A stretch of 34,445 nucleotides of DNA from Hespellia sp. (GTDB lineage: Bacteria; Bacillota; Clostridia; Lachnospirales; Lachnospiraceae): NCBI GenBank assembly GCA_028694105.1, contig JAQUUC010000039.1:1-34445 (forward strand), in the 5' to 3' direction. The notes beneath the pieces were generated by a model that saw only the letters and a list, made by a program, of their open reading frames with translations, was not told where the DNA came from and made no database searches. Position numbers and translations under genes: made by a program. Within the stretch, counting starts at the first letter, position 1. The number at the start of each line of letters is the position of its first letter. This document shows positions 1 to 9,000 of the stretch, in pieces.

Positions 1-159
1 TCCATAAGCAGAAGGTCTGCTAATCGTCACGAGTTGAATTTTTTCATATCCAACCTTATTCTCTACTTTTCTTTTGAATTCTGAAAGATGTTTCCCATGT
101 GTCGTTTTTAACGCAACACAGCCAACATCATCTATATTCTTAGCAATCAAATAACACAT
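1..159 (-). CDS. DUF6718-like small protein (3' part outside window)
   Basis: An open frame starts with ATG at 159 and runs without a stop to the window edge, giving 53 residues that begin MCYLIAKNIDDVGCVALK and continue through KTTHGKHLSEFKRK to TISRPSAYG. From memory this matches the start of a short Clostridia family annotated DUF6718, whose function is unknown. Its first 20 bases overlap the end of the RelA/SpoT-like gene in another frame, so the two are probably translationally coupled and work in the same process. No signal peptide or membrane segment is visible in the part present. The family name is recalled, not searched; the reading frame itself is well supported by the overlap and the lack of stops. 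Confidence 0.7.
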   Translation of the reverse strand, partial: MCYLIAKNIDDVGCVALKTTHGKHLSEFKRKVENKVGYEKIQLVTISRPSAYG

Positions 160-754
160 GTTCTAACGCCTCCTTAAAATCCTTTTCTGATAGAATTTTA
201 GCACTCTCATATAATTCGCGCAAGTGATATCCTACAGAATCATCATATTTTTTCTTATATACATATTTATGCAGCCAATTGTTAAACTGCCTATCGTAAT
301 ATGTATTATACTGTATTTCGATAGGATAATGATTTCCATTCTTCTGAAAATATACATGAATGCCTCTATATCCATCATCTTTTGCTTTTCCTTGTGACAT
401 ATCTGCAATTCGTAATTCTGGTATTTCTTTTAACAGTAACACATCTTCATAATTATCACACAGAGAACGGAAACCCAATAGATCGTCAAACACTTTTCTT
501 GCCTGATGATCAGGATAATATCTTTCATATTTTAATATCGCTGATTGTATACTTTTAATTCTGTAGTCTAATGCTAACTCATGCAGTTGTTCAAATGAAT
601 CATACCAACTATTAACCTTGATTAATTCGTTAAACAACGCCTCTTTATCAAAATAATGCAAGTTATTCTTTAGGTTAATTCCCAACTCTGATCTAAAAGA
701 TAACTTTTTTAACATATCTATTGTCAATCCATCTCTGCATAAAATATCTGACAC
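140..754 (-). CDS. RelA/SpoT-type nucleotidyltransferase domain protein
   Basis: A 204-residue protein with GTG start at 754, preceded by GGAGG eight bases upstream. It resembles the (p)ppGpp synthetase fold alone, without the hydrolase HD, TGS or ACT domains, and so has the size of small alarmone synthetases. Motifs in order are RIKSIQSAILKYER (about residues 65-78, matching the R-x-K-S ATP-binding segment), DDLLGFR (90-96, the metal-binding Asp region), DDGYRGIHVYF (126-136, with the guanine-stacking Tyr) and IEIQYNT (147-153, holding the catalytic Glu of E-x-Q). The usual EIQIRT is altered to EIQYNT, losing the Arg. Substrate may therefore differ from GDP/GTP plus ATP. It overlaps the downstream DUF6718-like gene by 20 bases. 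Fold membership is fairly safe; synthetase activity is inferred. Confidence 0.72.
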   Translation of the reverse strand: MSDILCRDGLTIDMLKKLSFRSELGINLKNNLHYFDKEALFNELIKVNSWYDSFEQLHELALDYRIKSIQSAILKYERYYPDHQARKVFDDLLGFRSLCDNYEDVLLLKEIPELRIADMSQGKAKDDGYRGIHVYFQKNGNHYPIEIQYNTYYDRQFNNWLHKYVYKKKYDDSVGYHLRELYESAKILSEKDFKEALEHVLFDC

Positions 755-795
755 TATATCAACCTCCTTTTTCTATTATGCTCTATCTATTTCTA

Positions 796-804
796 ATTAT
801 AACA
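796..804 (-). promoter_or_regulatory. Extended -10 promoter for the RelA-like gene
   Basis: On the minus strand this reads TGTTATAAT, a perfect extended -10 element about 40 bases before the GTG start of the RelA-like gene. No good -35 is visible 16-18 bases upstream, which is usual for extended -10 promoters. Confidence 0.55.
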
Positions 805-824
805 TGCTACTGATGGTTCTTATT

Positions 825-2111
825 CTATTTATGTAAAATAAAGCTTGCCTCAAAGTTATTGCCATCTGCCCTAAAGCTACAGATTCCTCCGTTTCTTTCG
901 CAGATCTGGCGCATAGAGGCTATGCCGATTCCTTCTTCGTGATCGCGCTTTTGGGAAAGAATTTTGTGATTGTCCTTGAAAAGCACCCCGTCAAAGGAAT
1001 TATCAACCGTGATTATCAGCATCTCCCCGTCTGTTTTTGATGCAACACGTATGAACCGTTCCCCATCATAGTTCTTGCAGGCAGTCACCGCATTATCAAG
1101 GGCATTTCCCAGCAGACTGCATAGTTCTAAATCCGACAGTGTAAGCTCTGTCAGCAGGCAGGTTACTTCTATCTGAACATTCTCTTTTTCTGCAAGCGTA
1201 CCGTAATAATACAGCACCCCGTCTGCCGCCGCATTGCCTGTATAGGGTATGACCGTGCTGTTTGGCTGTGCCCGCTCAAGGCTCTCGCAATATGCGGACA
1301 GACCGTCCATATTACCACTGTCTAAAAACCCATGAATGGCAGCAATATGATGCTTATAATTATGCCGCGCCTCCCGCTCGTCATTCACTTTTTCAGTAAG
1401 TGCGTTATAATACTGCTTTTGCAGTTTGAGCAGCTGTCCCAACCGCTCCCGCTCCTTCATACGCTGATAATCATTCGCAATATTCCGGCACATAAACAGC
1501 GTTGCAATTCCAATCAAGAATTTGTTAATTACCTGTATTGCTGTGGAAACGTAATCTCCCACCGGCAACGAAAACAGGCTGGCAAAGAACATGGCTATGG
1601 GAATAAACCAAATGGTCTTCCAGTAATCGTTTCCGTCTATATTCAAAAAGGGTGTGACGGTACGTTTCATGAGCTTTTTTATTGGCAGATACAGCGCCGA
1701 AAACAGTATAAGGAAAAAAAGATTCGTGATAAGAATCCCATGGCTGATGGTATCATATCCAATCTTGTCGGTAAGAAAAACCGACAGGGTCAAAAGCATC
1801 AACACAATGATTGCTACCAGACCAGCGGTAAAAAGATGCTCTCGTGTAAAGCCCTTAACCACAAGAATATTGACAATCGCCATAGGCACACAAAATACCA
1901 GCAGATTCATTTTATAAAATGAAACGCTCATACCACCCCTCGTTTCCAACACCATACACAAGACAAAATCAAGAAAAAGTGCTGCAGAATAAAGGATAAG
2001 CAACAACTTTTTCTGCTTTCTGCCGATATGTTCTTTAAATGGAATATAGCGCAGAATAAGGGTAGGCACATGGGCTAGGACAGATAAAAAACTCACAAAT
2101 ACTGCCTCCAT
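825..2111 (-). CDS. AgrC-like sensor histidine kinase (GHKL ATPase)
   Basis: A 428-residue membrane sensor kinase. The first 215 residues hold about six hydrophobic segments, as in peptide-sensing AgrC/VirS-type kinases. A dimerisation/phosphoacceptor stretch with RHNYKHHIAAIHGF lies near residue 250. The GHKL ATPase domain follows, with the N-box LLGNALDNAVTAC near 335-347, a VDNSFDG segment, and the G-box GIGIASMRQICERNGG near 395-410. The ATG at 2109-2111 lies one base after the stop of the response regulator, and its AGGAGG ribosome site is inside the end of that gene, so the pair is co-translated. The kinase probably phosphorylates that LytTR regulator. No agrB or agrD lies next to it, so the ligand is unknown. 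Confidence 0.88.
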   Translation of the reverse strand: MEAVFVSFLSVLAHVPTLILRYIPFKEHIGRKQKKLLLILYSAALFLDFVLCMVLETRGGMSVSFYKMNLLVFCVPMAIVNILVVKGFTREHLFTAGLVAIIVLMLLTLSVFLTDKIGYDTISHGILITNLFFLILFSALYLPIKKLMKRTVTPFLNIDGNDYWKTIWFIPIAMFFASLFSLPVGDYVSTAIQVINKFLIGIATLFMCRNIANDYQRMKERERLGQLLKLQKQYYNALTEKVNDEREARHNYKHHIAAIHGFLDSGNMDGLSAYCESLERAQPNSTVIPYTGNAAADGVLYYYGTLAEKENVQIEVTCLLTELTLSDLELCSLLGNALDNAVTACKNYDGERFIRVASKTDGEMLIITVDNSFDGVLFKDNHKILSQKRDHEEGIGIASMRQICERNGGICSFRADGNNFEASFILHK

Positions 2112-2112
2112 C

Positions 2113-2850
2113 TTATCTGCCTCCTAGTCTTCCGCGCATTTTTTTCCATTTATAATCAGCGAATGTATTTTTCATATTCTTCCGCTCTGCGCGGCTGATG
2201 GGAATCTCCGTTCCATCCGACAGCTTTACCGTATCCGATGGGACGGCAATCATTTCACGCATAGAAACCAAAGCATAGCGTATCGGCTTGCAAAAGTCTG
2301 ATTCCGGCAGTAACCGTGCCAGTGCGGAGATAGAATTTGAAATCTCAATTTCCCCTTGTTTTAAGTGCAAAACTGTTTTCTTTCCCCTTGCTTCTGCCCA
2401 AAGTATATCGTTTAAATAAATGTCTTCCTCGATTCGTCCTACCTTAACAGAAACCGTCTGCACAAGATAGTAATTTTCAAAGAATTTGTGGAGCACTGCG
2501 AACAGCTTTTCACGCTCCAGTGGCTTTACAAGGTAATGCAGTGCAGAGATGTCAAAAGCCTCGGCGGCGAAGTCAGAACTTGTGCTTCCAAACACCACCT
2601 GAACACGGTCATTTCGTGAAATAAGAGATTTCGCTGTTTCCATGCCGTTGATGCCATCCATAAATATGTCAAGAAAAACAAGGAGATAGGATGAGGTGTC
2701 GCTTGAAAGGAATGCCTCGCCCGATTCATATTCATCAATCGTGGCACAAATATTGTTTTTATCAAGATATTCCGACAGCAGGGCAGTCATCGTTTTTCTG
2801 TCCTCGGGCACATCATCACAAACCGCAATCTTTAAGATATTCCCACTCAT
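2113..2850 (-). CDS. LytTR-family response regulator (AgrA/VirR-like)
   Basis: A 245-residue two-domain regulator. The N-terminal receiver domain (about residues 6-125) has the acidic pocket AVCDD, the phosphoacceptor Asp in FLDIFMDG near residue 58, and the conserved Lys in YLVKPLE near 109. The C-terminal LytTR DNA-binding domain (about 135-235) contains IEEDIYLNDILWAEARGKKT and the FCKPIRYALVS stretch; the usual Arg/His after FC is replaced by KPIRYALV. The start at 2850 has AAAGGAG seven bases upstream. It lies immediately upstream of the histidine kinase with a one-base gap, forming a classical quorum- or peptide-type two-component system. Its targets are not evident; no tandem direct repeats typical of LytTR sites were found nearby. 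Confidence 0.88.
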   Translation of the reverse strand: MSGNILKIAVCDDVPEDRKTMTALLSEYLDKNNICATIDEYESGEAFLSSDTSSYLLVFLDIFMDGINGMETAKSLISRNDRVQVVFGSTSSDFAAEAFDISALHYLVKPLEREKLFAVLHKFFENYYLVQTVSVKVGRIEEDIYLNDILWAEARGKKTVLHLKQGEIEISNSISALARLLPESDFCKPIRYALVSMREMIAVPSDTVKLSDGTEIPISRAERKNMKNTFADYKWKKMRGRLGGR

Positions 2851-2885
2851 TTCCGCACTCCTTTGTATCTCCTTTGATTTTCATA

Positions 2886-2921
2886 ACAAAAACAGGCTTC
2901 CACTTTTGAAAGTGAAAGCCC
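2886..2921 (-). terminator. Rho-independent terminator of tRNA-Leu
   Basis: On the minus strand an 11-bp stem (arms 2910-2920 and 2895-2905, one G-U pair, 4-base loop) is followed by TGTTTTTG. It lies just after the 3' end of tRNA-Leu and before the response regulator start, so it should end the tRNA transcript. Confidence 0.8.
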
Positions 2922-2931
2922 TTAAACTTAA

Positions 2932-3015
2932 TGCGGAAGATGGGACTTGAACCCACACAGCTCGAAAGCTACAAGATCCTTAGTCTTGCTCGTCTGCCAA
3001 TTCCGACACTTCCGC
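2932..3015 (-). tRNA. tRNA-Leu (anticodon AAG)
   Basis: The minus strand folds as a class II tRNA of 84 bases with a long variable arm. The acceptor stem GCGGAAG pairs with CTTCCGC, the anticodon stem CAAGA/TCTTG encloses the loop CTAAGGA giving anticodon AAG, and the T loop is TTCAAGT. The discriminator is A, as required for leucine. CCA is not encoded. It is followed by its own terminator and preceded by a hairpin in the leader. Confidence 0.93.
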
Positions 3016-3018
3016 ATA

Positions 3019-3043
3019 TGCGGTAAACTGCTTGTTTACCGCA
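3019..3043. repeat. Perfect 10-bp inverted repeat just upstream of tRNA-Leu
   Basis: TGCGGTAAAC (3019-3028) and GTTTACCGCA (3034-3043) are perfectly complementary around a 5-base loop. The hairpin ends three bases before the mature 5' end of tRNA-Leu and lies downstream of the likely promoter, so it would be part of the pre-tRNA leader. It has no U-tract toward either neighbour and is not a terminator. Confidence 0.75.
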
Positions 3044-3056
3044 ACAGTGATATATT

Positions 3057-3065
3057 ATCATATCA
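3057..3065 (-). promoter_or_regulatory. Probable extended -10 promoter of tRNA-Leu
   Basis: On the minus strand TGATATGAT fits the extended -10 pattern TGnTATnAT about 40 bases before the tRNA. The -35 region is poor, so the exact start is uncertain. Confidence 0.45.
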
Positions 3066-3098
3066 CGACCTCTAACGCAAGAGTTTTTTTAATTTTAT

Positions 3099-6000
3099 TC
3101 AATATTTTTTATCCCGTTTCTTTTTCCTGCGAAATGCAAGGACACCGATTATGATTGCAATTGCTGCAGCAGCAAGTAATATGTATGGCAGCACGGTCAT
3201 TGTATCTCCCGTCTTAACCGCAGGATTGTTGATCTTAGTGGTTTTCTCTTCATCCGGGATTTTCTTATCGATCATCTCCACATACTGCACCTTATTCTGG
3301 TTCGGTCCCACGTTATCCGATGAGATCGTAAATGTAACCGGATCCGCCACATAATATCCATTTGGTGCTTTGGACTCTACGAGTGTATAGGTTTCGCCAT
3401 TAAGCAGTTTTCCGTAAGAGGTATATGGTTCACTGGAAGAAGACGTCCATGACTCTACTACTTTGCCATCCTGATCCCGTATCTCAAGTGCAGCCCCGGC
3501 AAGCAGATTTTCCTTCTCATCCTTCTTCGCGAACTGTACTTCGACCTGTGGCTCCAGCCATACAATGTTACCGTCTTTATCCACCGTAACCGTTCCACTG
3601 CCGTCATCAATCGAATCGATCACCACGTTGCCTGCCTCTTCTTTGAATATAATCTGCATTGGTTTTTCAGATACGTAGGAACCATCCGGAGCAATCAGCT
3701 CTTTTACCATATATTTCGTATTCGTTAATACGCCCTCAAATGTGAGCATCCCGTTCTCATCTGTCTTCGCCTCTGCGATCTTAATCCAGATTCCATTGGC
3801 ATCTGTCACTGTATCCGAACCTGTATTCAGTGCCAGCATATTCAGTTTGGATTCGAGTGACTCTTTCCCTACGTCTTTATTTGTGTCTTCAATTGCTGTT
3901 TGAAGCTTGTACAATCCGTAAGTTGAATTTGCAAGTTTCTTATCCGGATTTTTCTCGTCCACCTTTTCAAATGAAATCGAGGTGCGATATACATCATTGA
4001 CCACCGTGTTATTCGTGACTGCGGTGTCATCCAATGCCGTGAGTCCTGTGAACTGTCCCTTCTCATCCAGTGTTGCTTTATATACCGTTGTACTCAGCTT
4101 ATAATGGAAGGTTCCACTCGTATATCTTTCCGGCAGTTTCGTTTCTTTGATGTAGTAGGTCTGGTCAATTGGCAGGTTCTTAAATGTAACAATACCTTTA
4201 CTGCCACTCCGTGCGACTGCCGCATTCCCATTTGCAAATTTTGCAACGGTTGTTGCAGCTGCATCTGTGTACGCCGTGAATTCTACGCCTTCCATGATCT
4301 GTGTTGCTTCCGGAACCGGGGCTCCGCCAAACTCGGCATTGGAGCAGCTTTCATTGATCAGGCCAGTCTTCTTGAATGAGATATCTGTCTGCATATTTGT
4401 AATTGTATGCTTTGTTGTATCTGACTCTAACGTAACTTCCAGATTGTTTGCGTCAATTGTAAATGAATATTTGGAATCACTTGGTACATATCCCGGCAAT
4501 GAGTTGGTTTCAATGATATAATAATCGCCCCAGCTCAGTCCTGATATTGATAACACACCATCATTTACTGTACTGCCGGTTGTCTGATCCCAGCTCGTAG
4601 TCCCAACCTGTTTGTAGGTATTTCCGGTTAAGAACTTATATAATACACTGAGCATATTGCCTGATGTATCTTTCTTATACAATTCAAATTCTACATTATT
4701 AAGTGCGTTGCCATTCAGACCATCGACCTTTTTCAAGCTGACCGTTCCTGATTTCCGCGTATTCGCAATTCCTTCACCTGCATACGATGCATTTGTTGTC
4801 TTTAGCTTATACTGATCTATCACCAGCTTGTCCGCTGGAAGTTTCGCATCATAAGCTCTTGATAAATCTAACGTCTTTTTCTGGAAGTCCATTGTATTAT
4901 CTACCGTGAATTCTGCACAATACGGTTTTGCACTGTCTAGTTCATACCCGGTAATCGCTGCGGTTTCCTCGACTTGATATGTTCCTTGTTCCGTAATGTC
5001 AAACGTAAGCTTACCATCTTTGCCTGTCGATAATGTCTGTTTTTCCGTATACGTTCCATCTGCATTTTTCTTTGAAAGTGTAAATGTAACACCTGTCAGT
5101 ACATCTCCTGCTTTTCCAACCTGCGAGTTTACATCGCCCGCATCGGTCTTCGTCAGTGTCACAGAGGTCACAAAGTTCTCGTTCTCCTTCGCGACTGCTA
5201 CCGTCGCCTCGTGCTGGTTCGGTCCGATATATACCACTTTGGTCGGTGTTGTATCAAGGCACAGTCCGTCCTGCGTACTCGTTTCCACAAAGTAATAATA
5301 TCCTTCGGTCAGCTCATCGACTGTAACGGTTCCATCCGTCTGAAGTGTTATGTTCTCCCGAACCTTTGTATCCGTTGTAATATCTGCGGCTGGTGTATTT
5401 TTCTCATTCTCTTCATCTGTTTTCGTCACATCCGGCTTTGTCGCGCTCTTATAAAACGTAAATGAAATCCCGCCGAACTGCTCCGTCGTATCTGCCTGCG
5501 AACCAACCTTCTTTGTAAGTTTGATGCTTCCGCGTATCTCTACATCGCGCATTACAAATGTATTGGTTGCTGCGTCATAGGTATTTGATGTTGCTGCATC
5601 CGCAGCTGTTGTCACCACGGCTCCCGTGACCGCTCCTTTGCCGCTTGTAATCAGCGTACCATCTGCATTTAGTTTCAATGTAATCGCTGACGGTGCTGTT
5701 TTGTTGCCAACCACTCTCTGCGTCTCTTCCACGGTGTAAGTTACACCCGTCGTAATCAGACCTGTCAGGTTCCATCCGGCAGCTGTACTGGTCCAGCTTT
5801 CGCTTTCCTTTCCATTTGCAAGGGTCTTCCCTTCCTCTGCGGTAAGCGTAAGCTTTGCACCTGTTACGGCATTCCCCTTGTCATCCAGCTTCTTGATGAT
5901 CGCTTGCGTTGGCTCGTTTTTAACTGTAATCAATGTGCTTGCTGCCACCGCAGTAAAATACTCTGCAGTATCCGATGTGAACGTTTTTATCGTTCCATCC

Positions 6001-9000
6001 ACACCAACTGTGAAGGTTGCAAACACGGTTTTGTCATCCGGCTTCTGATATCCGTCCGCCGCTTTTGTCTCTACCAGCTTGTAGCTTCCGATCGGTAATT
6101 TTGTAATGGTCAGGTTGCCATCCGTACCTGCTGTTGTCAGCGTCTTTGTTCCGTTGCTGTCCGGATAATATTTTCCAGCTTCATCTTTCATGAACTCTAT
6201 TTTCGTCTCTACTGCATTTTGCACAGCATAAAGTGCAAATTCAGCACCTCCAAGCTTCGTGGAATCTGTCTTGTCCCGTTTTTCTATTGTAAGTTCTACC
6301 GGATGATCCGTGACGGTAAACTGACCGTTCTCAAATGTAACATCATCTATATCTTCGGTTGTTGCCACCGAAACTGTGCCCGCTTCCCGGCTGATTGTAA
6401 ATGGAATCTCACCGGTAAACACTTTGTATCCTGCCGGAGCGTTCACTTCTTTGATGACATACTCTCCCTCTAACAGCATATAGACATTAGAAGAATTCTT
6501 GTATAAATATGGAACACCATCCTCACGTTCCACTTCGTATGGTTTGCCGTCTGTGGTCACATTCTCATCTGATAATTGATAGATTCCTGCAGAGCCGTTC
6601 TGTAACGTTGCAATCGGTGTCTTTCTCTCGTCATCACTCGCTAAATACACTGCAAAAATCGCATCGTTCAATGTTTCATACTTCTCGGGCTCCTCGCCAT
6701 TCTCGCCCAGCTTTTTCAGAGAAATCGTTGCTCTGGCTGCTATATTATAGAACGCGTTCTTGCCTGGCTCCTGCGTCTCTTCCACAATTTCCGTGTTGTA
6801 AGTCTCTGCTGTTCCAGCATATTCCAAATACACGGTCTCGCCATGATTTACTTCGCCGCTTCCGTCTCCAAATGTGACTATCACAGATTTTAAATCATCT
6901 ACAAGCAGACCACTCTTTGTAACTTCTGTAAATTTGTATGTACCATATAAGAAATGTTTTTTTATTTTATTCTTTTCATATTCTGCATCCTTATAAGTTC
7001 CATCCTCCTGCGTAAATGTACCTGACTTATTGGTCTTTAATGTCAGATAATCACGATAAGTTCCTGAAGCATCTAGCTTTTCCACCTTGAATTTCACTCC
7101 GGAAATCAGCGTATCCGTCGTATCAAGTGCATCCCCACTTTTTTCTGCCAATAATTTTTTAATCTGAACAGAACCATATTTGAGTGCATCAACAATAACT
7201 CCCTTGTTGTTTACCGACGTCCACGCAGATGTAGATGTATCTCCGATTGCAGTATAGTAACTCTGATCCTCCGATTTTGTACCTGCAAATTCTGAAGTCT
7301 TCCGAATTGTAACGTCATCTTCAGCAGTCACATTCACATAAATCGCGGTGTTGTCGTTCACCTGCTGGTCATTCTGTTTTTGTTCAACCAGCACATATTC
7401 TCCATATGGAAGATCCGTAATCTCTAGCTTGCCCTGCGTATCTGTGGTCACACTGGTATTTGGCATGTACGGATAGTAACTGATTGTAGCTGCATCCACA
7501 GATACCATAAGACCTGATCCATTGGCTTCAATTGCACTACTATTTCTTCTGTAAATATTGAAAGCTCTATCAGAAAGCAGGTTTCCATCCTGATCTTTTT
7601 TCGTTAATGTTACATTCGCTTTTATTAATGCATTCTTGACAATCCCCTGATCTGCACTATTTACAGTATAAGAGAACTTCGAATGATCAGATTCAATTGT
7701 CAGCTCACTTCTTGAAATCGTAATATCAGTCACCTGATTGTATCCTGCTGGCGTTGTGATCTCCTTTAAAACGTAATCACCATATTCTACATTTGCAAAG
7801 CTTACAGCGCCATCAGCCCCTGATGTTGCTGTATACGTAGGTTTCGAAGCAGTTTCCGTTCCAATCTTACGGTATAATCCAAATTCCACACCGGATAACG
7901 TTGTATTGAGCGCTGTCAAACCTGTAATATCTGTATACGCATTTTTCGTAAATGTAATCGTTCCCTTAATTGCAGTATTATTGTATCTGCCATCACTCAC
8001 AAGGTTTTCACCACTATATGTAACCTTAATCTTTTTGCCATAAACAGTTTCATCCCCTATTTTTCCAAGGATGTTGTCTGTATCAGGTTCTTCCACTACC
8101 GTTACCGTACATGCACTTGTCGGCGTGTACCCATCTTTTGCACTTTCCGTTAAAGTATACACTCCAACCGGAATATTGGTAAACGATACCTTTCCGTTTT
8201 TGTCAGATGTAGCAGTAGCTTGAAACGTTGTATTCACTTGACCTGCAATCTGGCTGCTTGTCAGAGTAAATGTGACTCCTGCAAGGTTTTCTCTATTGTC
8301 ATTCGGATTCGTTCCATCCGCTGGCTCGTCCTGATATTGAACCATCTTTGTAAAGCTGAATTTCCCTGTTACATAGTTGTCCCTGATGGTGTATGCACCT
8401 GCAGCATCCGTTTCCAGATACGTATTTTTATTATTGGTTCCGCTGATTTCATATACATATTTGGCTCCATCCCACGAAACAGTGAGTGCATATTCCGCGC
8501 CGACCGACAGGTTCGTCGGTGATTGTACCTCTGTCAGCTTATAGGTTCCTGCATCCAATCCTTTTACCGTGAATTCACCAGCCGCATCATTCGTAATGTA
8601 CTGATCATTTACATTTCCTATTAATCTATCATCGTTCGGTGAAATCTTAAATGTAACCGTTCCTTCTTCCGGTGCTCCATATGTGTAATCCGCTCCCTCT
8701 TCTCCTGCATTTTTATAATCTACCCTTGTAAGGATTTTTTTGGTAAAGGAAAACTCGGTCTCAACCGGAACATCCTGATAAACAATTCCCGCCAACGTAT
8801 CACTTGCTTTTGTACCCGAACTATTGATCACATAATAATTCACCTGTAACGGATCAGTATTGCTGATGGTCAATGGATAGGTCGTCTGTCCGTCAATAAC
8901 CGAAGTCATACTTCTATACAATTCCTTTTTATCCGCACTTGTAAAGAGAACAAAGTCTTTTCCCGGATTTAATTCATACCCAGCCGGCGCACTTGTCTCC

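Noticed and set aside
1332-1922. Plus-strand frames of 196 and 87 codons opposite the histidine kinase
   Set aside because: They mirror the kinase gene, have no ribosome site, and their composition (His/Gln/Arg-rich) is that of an antisense shadow.
755-3098. An agrD-like peptide gene near the two-component pair
   Set aside because: No short frame with a ribosome site and an amphipathic/Cys-containing pattern was found on either strand.
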